NCBI RefSeq assembly: GCF_030009775.1
Contig: NZ_JASCTH010000042.1
Coordinates: 16,666 to 80,665 of the forward strand
Direction of reading: 5' to 3'
Source: Actinoplanes sandaracinus
Lineage (GTDB): Bacteria; Actinomycetota; Actinomycetes; Mycobacteriales; Micromonosporaceae
DNA: 64,000 bases
Part shown: in pieces, positions 59,976 to 64,000 of the stretch
How positions within the stretch are numbered: position 1 is the first letter of the stretch
How the letters are laid out: each line of letters opens with the position of its first letter
Made by a program: the position numbers and the translations under genes
Notes under the pieces: generated by a model
The model's input: the letters and a program-made list of their open reading frames with translations, nothing else
The model's database searches: none
Told to the model about the DNA's origin: nothing

Positions 59976-60117
59976 CTACAACCTTCGGGCGAACACGTCG
60001 AGGAGTTGGTTGCCGTCGTTCGAGACCAGATTCGAGGCGTACGACACGAACGCCGCTCGGCTGCCGTCGGCGCTCAAGGCAGCGGAATCGCTGACGCCGT
60101 CGCCCTGAACGTTGGCT
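59976..60117 (-). pseudogene. PD40/WD40-like beta-propeller C-terminal fragment
   Basis: The minus strand encodes GDGVSDSAALSADGSRAAFV followed by SYASNLVSNDGNQLLDVFARR and a stop. This is the repeat pattern of TolB/PD40 propellers (SaDGryvaFxSxAsNLvxxDxNxxxDVFv). A stop lies directly upstream in the same frame, so only one blade remains. It is a remnant of a larger lost gene in the gap before the LysR gene. Confidence 0.6.
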
Positions 60118-60217
60118 CATGCCAACCACCCACCTCGACATACTCCGCGACGAACCGCACGGGTCGACCGGGCGGAGTACCGTGCTCTCGATCTCTCGGG
60201 ACGAGGACGGGACGGGC

Positions 60218-61104
60218 GTGGAACTGCGGGACATCGAGATCTTCCTGACGCTGGCGGAGCAGTTGCACTTCGGCCGGACCGCCGAGCGGCTGCGCGTCAC
60301 ACCGGCCCGGGTCAGCCAAGTGATCAAGAAGCAGGAACGCCGGATCGGCGCTCCTCTGTTCGACCGCAACAGCCGCAATGTGGCGCTGACCCCGATCGGC
60401 CGGCAGCTCTTCGAAGAACTCCAGCCGATGTACCGGGGACTGCGGGAAAGCGTCGAGCGGGCGGCACTGGCCGCCCGGGGCACGAACACGGTGCTGCGTC
60501 TCGGCGTGATCGCCACCAACATCCAGGACCTGCGGCCCCATCTCGACGCCTTCACTGCCCGGCACCCCGGATGCGACGTACAGATCCGGCACGTCGGGTT
60601 CGGCGACCGTTCGGACCGCTGCGGGCCGGAGAAGTGGATCTGCAGATCGCCTGGCTGCCGGTCCTGGAGGCCGACCTCACCGTCGGCCCGGTCATCTACA
60701 TCGAACCCGTCGTGCTCGCTGTCGGCGCCACCCACCGGCTGGCCGGCCGCGAATCGATCTCCTACGAGGATCTCGGCGACGAGATCGTCATGGGCGGCGC
60801 CGAGCCCGACTACTGGCGCGAGGCCCTGGTGCCGCGTACGACCCCGAGCGGGCGGCCGATCCGCATCGGGCCGATCGTCACGGACTACGGCGACATGATC
60901 CCGATCCTCTCCAACTGCGAGGCCGTCTCACCGGCGCACGCGCACGCCATCCGCTATTTTCCGCGGCCGGATCTCGCCTACGTCCCCATCCGCGACGCCC
61001 CGCCCGCTCGGTGGGCGCTCATCCGGCGTACGGCCGCGGAAGCCGAGCACGTCCGCGCCTTCGTGCGGGTCGTCCACGACCTCGGCCCGGCCCGGGACGG
61101 TTGA
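60218..61104 (+). pseudogene. LysR-family regulator with a frameshift
   Basis: The first frame gives a LysR helix-turn-helix (LRDIEIFLTLAEQLHFGRTA, then LRVTPARVSQVIKKQERRIG) and the start of the effector domain to CDVQIRHVGFGD. At about nt 60609 the similarity moves to another frame, which continues PFGPLRAGEVDLQIAWLPVL and runs to a normal end. One missing base (GGCGAC-CGTTCGG would need an extra C) explains the shift. It is a recent pseudogene or a sequencing error. The GTG start follows GAGGACGGGA. Confidence 0.7.
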
Positions 61105-61195
61105 CGGGCCGGCCGGAACGCACGACCGAGCGCAGCGCCGGCAGCGTCCGCACGGCGGCCGGCAGGTGCCTCCAGCGGACGGCCCCACCCTCGGA

Positions 61196-61231
61196 TGCCA
61201 GATCTGCCAGATCTGCCAGATCTGCCAGGTC
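61196..61231. repeat. Four tandem copies of a 9-bp unit
   Basis: TGCCAGATC is repeated four times (the last copy has GTC), just downstream of the minus-strand phosphoribosyltransferase stop and after the LysR remnant. It is a small minisatellite without an obvious coding role. Confidence 0.7.
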
Positions 61232-61241
61232 CGCGGACCAT

Positions 61242-61901
61242 TCAGCCCGCCGTGGCCCGGTGGACCCGCCGCAGTACTCGGTCGACGTCGGTGTCGGTGA
61301 GCTGGTCGAAGTCGGTGTACCACTGCCCGACCGCACGGAAGAACTCGGGCGCGTACAGGCAGACGACATCGTCGGCGTCCGCGGTCAGCAGGTCGCGTGC
61401 CTCCGGAGAGCAGACCGGGACGGCCAGGATCAGCCGCCGCGGCTGCCGGCTGTGCAGCCATCGCAGTGCGGCGCGCGCGGTGACGCCGGTGGCCAGCCCG
61501 TCGTCGATCAGCACGACCGTACGGCCGGTGACCTGTGGTGCCGGGCGGTCGCCGCGATAGCGCCGCGATCGGCGGGCCAGTTCGGCACGTTCGGCGGCGA
61601 CGGTGTCGGCGAGATCGTCCTCGGTGACGCCGAGATGCTTCAGAACGCTCCGGTCGAAGACCGGTGGCCCGTCCTCGGCGATGGCGCCCACGCCGAACTC
61701 CGGACGGCCCGGCGCCCCGATCTTGCGGACGAGGATGATGTCGAGGTCCGCGCCGATCCTCTCGGCGACGGGCACGGCGACCGGCACCCCGCCCCGCGGC
61801 ATGGCCAGCACCAGCGGCCGGTCCTGGCCATCGCGCGGTATCCGCTGTGCGATGTCGTCGGCCAGTGCCCGGCCGGCCGCGTCGCGATCTTCGAAGATCA
61901 T
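61242..61901 (-). CDS. Phosphoribosyltransferase-family protein (Rv0571c/Rv2030c-type)
   Basis: The 219-residue protein has the type I PRTase fold. It begins FEDRDAAGRALADDIAQRIP, has VLAMPRGGVPVAVPVAERIG, the VRKIGAPGRPEFGVGAIAED loop typical of the Rv0571c-like group, and the PRPP motif VVLIDDGLATGVTARAAL. In M. tuberculosis such domains occur in Rv0571c and in the DosR-regulon protein Rv2030c. The acceptor base is unknown, and these proteins may not be true transferases. It follows the hydrolase gene by 12 nt on the same strand, so they are probably co-transcribed. No clear inverted-repeat site lies directly ahead. Confidence 0.87.
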   Translation of the reverse strand: MIFEDRDAAGRALADDIAQRIPRDGQDRPLVLAMPRGGVPVAVPVAERIGADLDIILVRKIGAPGRPEFGVGAIAEDGPPVFDRSVLKHLGVTEDDLADTVAAERAELARRSRRYRGDRPAPQVTGRTVVLIDDGLATGVTARAALRWLHSRQPRRLILAVPVCSPEARDLLTADADDVVCLYAPEFFRAVGQWYTDFDQLTDTDVDRVLRRVHRATAG

Positions 61902-61913
61902 CGTGGGCTCCGG

Positions 61914-62582
61914 TCAGTGGTTCCGGGCAGCCGCGACGAGATGGGAGCCGAACCAGTCGCCCGCCTCCTCGGCGACCTGCTCCAAGGCTCCCGGCTCCTC
62001 GAACAGGTGCGTGGCGGTGGCGATGATCCGCAGTTCGGCGAGGACCTGCATCGTGTTGCGGGCCTGTTCGTTGAGTTCGCTGACCTGCGCATCCTGTTCG
62101 CCGACGATGAGCAGCGTCGGAGCCCTGACCTCGAGCAGTGCCGGGCCGGCCAGGTCGGGCCGGCCGCCTCGGGAGACCACCGCCAGCACGGCGTCGGGCC
62201 GGGCCGCGGCGGCCACCAGGGCGGCGGCCGCGCCGGTGCTGGCCCCGAACAACCCGATCGGCAGGGCCGCGGTCTCCGGCTGCTCACGCAGCCAGTCGAT
62301 GATGCCGATCAGGCGGTCGGCGAGCAGGCCGATGTCGAAACGCAGCTCCCGGGTACGCTCGTCGACCCGCTCCTCGTCGGCGGTGAGCAGGTCGACCAGC
62401 AGCGTCGCCATACCGCGCTGGTTCAGCGCCCCGGCCACGGCGCGATTGCGGGGGCTGTGCCGGGAACTGCCGCTGCCGTGCGCGAACAGCACCAGCCCTC
62501 CGGCGTGTGCCGGCATGGTCAGGTCACCGTCGAGCTCGGCTCCCGAGGCCCGGATACGGCTCGCCGTCGTCCACGTGCTCAT
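61914..62582 (-). CDS. Dienelactone-hydrolase-like alpha/beta hydrolase
   Basis: The 222-residue hydrolase has the nucleophile elbow GLFGASTGAAAAL (Ser), the oxyanion region LVLFAHGSGSSRHSPRN, the acid-bearing PTLLIVGEQDAQV and the His segment ATATHLFEEPGAL. It likely hydrolyses an ester or lactone; the substrate is unknown. In M. tuberculosis relatives PRTase and hydrolase domains are fused or adjacent (Rv0571c), which matches this pair. The ATG before STWTTAS follows AGGAG. A weak inverted-repeat candidate lies 77 nt upstream. Confidence 0.87.
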   Translation of the reverse strand: MSTWTTASRIRASGAELDGDLTMPAHAGGLVLFAHGSGSSRHSPRNRAVAGALNQRGMATLLVDLLTADEERVDERTRELRFDIGLLADRLIGIIDWLREQPETAALPIGLFGASTGAAAALVAAAARPDAVLAVVSRGGRPDLAGPALLEVRAPTLLIVGEQDAQVSELNEQARNTMQVLAELRIIATATHLFEEPGALEQVAEEAGDWFGSHLVAAARNH

Positions 62583-62659
62583 GTCCACTCCTGTCCTTGA
62601 AGGTGAGGTCGGTCAGGCTCCGCTGGGGCAGGTCCCCGGCGCTGGGGTGGGTGCGGCCG

Positions 62660-62678
62660 TTCAGCCGGGCAGGGTGAC
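62660..62678 (-). promoter_or_regulatory. Weak 19-bp inverted-repeat candidate ahead of the hydrolase
   Basis: TTCAGCCGGGCAGGGTGAC matches 6 of 7 bases in each half, but the centre lies on the SOD stop codon and the spacing (77 nt) is unusual. It may be coincidental. Confidence 0.35.
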
Positions 62679-63293
62679 GCAGCCGGCCCGGGCGCCCGCG
62701 CTTCCGGCCTCACCCGGCCCGGTCTTGGTGGTCTGGGCGTGGATCACCAGTGACCGGGGCGCGCGCGGCGGTTCGAAGGTCCAGGGCTGGGTGGCGGTGG
62801 TCGTGGCGTTGCCCGTGGCATCGGTCGTGAAGTCCAGCCACACCTCGTTACGCGGATTGGCGTAACTGGGGTCGACCGACGGCGGTGAGGCCGAGGCGGC
62901 CGGATCAGCCTGTTTCTGGTAGTGCGGCCCGGCCGCTTCGCCGGTGGGCCCGCACGGGTTGACGTGCAGGTGAGCGCCGTAGCCTCGGCCGGGTTGCAGC
63001 CCGCCCACCCTCAGCTGGACCGTCGTGCTGTCGGCGGCCGGCATGAACGTGACGGCGGCGGTCGCCCCCGCCGGGACCAGCGCCGGGTCGTAGGTGACGG
63101 CAGTCGCGTTCGCCGTGTACGGCGCGAACGTGCTGGTCGCTGTCACCGGGGCGCCGGATGCCGGTGAACCGGCGGCGGTCGCCGAGGAGGCCGTCACCAC
63201 AGGCGGCTCGTCGATGTCTTCGGCGCACCCGGTGAGCAGCGCGGGTGTCAGCAGCAGGGCGGTGGTCAAGAGCAGGTCGGCACGGTAGCGCAT
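62661..63293 (-). CDS. Cu/Zn superoxide dismutase-family lipoprotein
   Basis: The 210-residue protein has a lipobox LLTGC (Cys23) after a signal peptide and then a Cu/Zn-SOD domain: GRGYGAHLHVNPCGPTGEAA, GPHYQKQ, NPRNEVWLDFTTDATGNATT and RSLVIHAQTT near the end. The copper ligands in HLHV and the bridging His in GPHYQ are present, and the GARAGCVTL cysteine can pair with the first. It would dismutate superoxide outside the membrane. GAGGAG precedes the ATG. Confidence 0.85.
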   Translation of the reverse strand: MRYRADLLLTTALLLTPALLTGCAEDIDEPPVVTASSATAAGSPASGAPVTATSTFAPYTANATAVTYDPALVPAGATAAVTFMPAADSTTVQLRVGGLQPGRGYGAHLHVNPCGPTGEAAGPHYQKQADPAASASPPSVDPSYANPRNEVWLDFTTDATGNATTTATQPWTFEPPRAPRSLVIHAQTTKTGPGEAGSAGARAGCVTLPG

Positions 63294-63447
63294 GGCGTCT
63301 CCTCGTCGGCGAGAATTACCCATTGCGCACCGGCATACCCACCGCCAGCAGGCGGAACCCTCATAAAAGGTGGTGGCCTGCGGCACCGGCGAGGAGCCGC
63401 GACAGGATCCGCTCACGCGTCCCGCTCGTCCGTGCGGACCCGCTTCC

Positions 63448-63890
63448 TCACTTGCGGAAGTGGTTCGCGTTCTCCCGCGCCCACTGGGCGAACGTCCGCG
63501 CCGGGCGGCCGGTCACCCTCTCGACGGTCGGCGCCACCGTGTAGCCGATCTCCGGGGTGCTGCCGTGCGCCCACACGAAGAACTCGATGACCTCGTCGGG
63601 GAAGCCCTCGGCGTGCCGCTGGTCCCGGGCCTGCTGCTCGGTGAGCGGGATGAGCCGCACCTGCCGGCCGATCGCCTCGCCGACGATGCGCACCATGTCT
63701 CCCAGTCCAACGCGCCGGACATGAACTCCACCGGCGCCAGAACGGTCCACTCCAGCTCGCTGTGCCGCACGGCCGTCTGCAGCGGGCTGTCGCCCCCACC
63801 GTTGCGGTCGGATTCCGTCCGCAATACGAGCGGTGTGAGCGGTGAACTGCTGGTAGCCGGCGTCACGGGCGCTGCCGCTGTCCGGTGCAA
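63448..63890 (-). pseudogene. NmrA/NAD(P)-epimerase-like remnant
   Basis: Two frames carry parts of one NmrA-type NAD(P)-binding protein. One has RHSELEWTVLAPVEFMSGAL, the middle of the family. It breaks near nt 63700, and another frame resumes with MVRIVGEAIGRQVRLIPLTE through PDEVIEFFVWAHG and a FAQWARENANHF end. About 50 residues that normally join these parts are missing, and no 5' end is visible within the window. It is a decayed gene. Confidence 0.6.
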
Positions 63891-64000
63891 GCGGATCAGC
63901 CCGTTCCGGTGTCCGATTCACCGCAACCGGGTGGCACCTGCACGGGAACTGGCCTGGCACCCGCCGCCCTGGAATCTCTTTCACATGCCCGGTGCGACAA

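Overview
The window is very GC-rich throughout (third codon positions almost always G or C, frequent GTG starts, ATGA/GTGA gene overlaps). It encodes families typical of soil Actinobacteria: RsbW/SpoIIE-type switches, DUF1269, DUF6325 and DUF7144 proteins, AI-2E-type permeases and MalT-like LuxR regulators. The mix best fits a filamentous actinomycete, probably Micromonosporaceae (Actinoplanes-like). The family-level assignment is inference.

Layout. (1) 0-5 kb: a broken GAF gene, a STAS-HATPase fusion, a SpoIIE/PP2C phosphatase and a second STAS-like/HATPase protein, together a partner-switching module. (2) 5-15 kb: ordinary accessory genes (an ABC exporter, an SRPBCC protein, a secreted CAP protein, a PAS-GAF histidine kinase, a GDPD and a PPOX-type flavoprotein), plus an amidohydrolase pseudogene and a methyl-accepting chemotaxis protein with a large internal deletion. 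(3) 15-59 kb: a dense stress and hypoxia-type island, interrupted at 28.3-31.1 kb by a MerR locus and recombination debris. It carries a CtpF-like P-type ATPase, a glutamate-cysteine-ligase-like enzyme, three DUF6325, two DUF1269 and two DUF7144 proteins, DUF2252, a GH63 + GH13 glycosidase pair, two large MalT-like LuxR regulators, HdeD, two YihY/BrkB proteins, a complete arginine deiminase operon (antiporter-arcA-arcB-arcC), an Rv1733c-like membrane protein, an MFS exporter, a lipid kinase, an M48 protease, PPK2 and a K+ channel. (4) 59-64 kb: a phosphoribosyltransferase, a dienelactone-hydrolase-like enzyme, a Cu/Zn SOD lipoprotein and several decayed genes (PD40 fragment, frameshifted LysR, NmrA remnant).

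Main discovery. A 19-bp inverted repeat, close to TTCATCC-N5-GGATGAA, recurs about 19 times in front of genes between 15.2 and 58.9 kb, with a few weaker copies; I found none between 0 and 15 kb. Its distance to the start codon is not random. Genes without a convincing Shine-Dalgarno sequence have it 33-35 nt upstream. Genes with a good Shine-Dalgarno mostly have it 56-66 nt upstream. That is what one activator at a fixed position (centre about -44) would give on leaderless and leadered transcripts. The half-site GGATGAG(G) resembles the MalT box, and two MalT-like regulators lie mid-island, so they are candidate regulators. The gene content overlaps the mycobacterial DosR dormancy regulon (CtpF, Rv1733c and Rv2030c-type families) but the site differs from the DosR box. 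I read the island as a locally clustered regulon for energy-limited or low-oxygen survival: ATP from arginine and polyphosphate, ion homeostasis, storage-sugar turnover and envelope proteins. The sites and spacings are read from the sequence; their function is inference.
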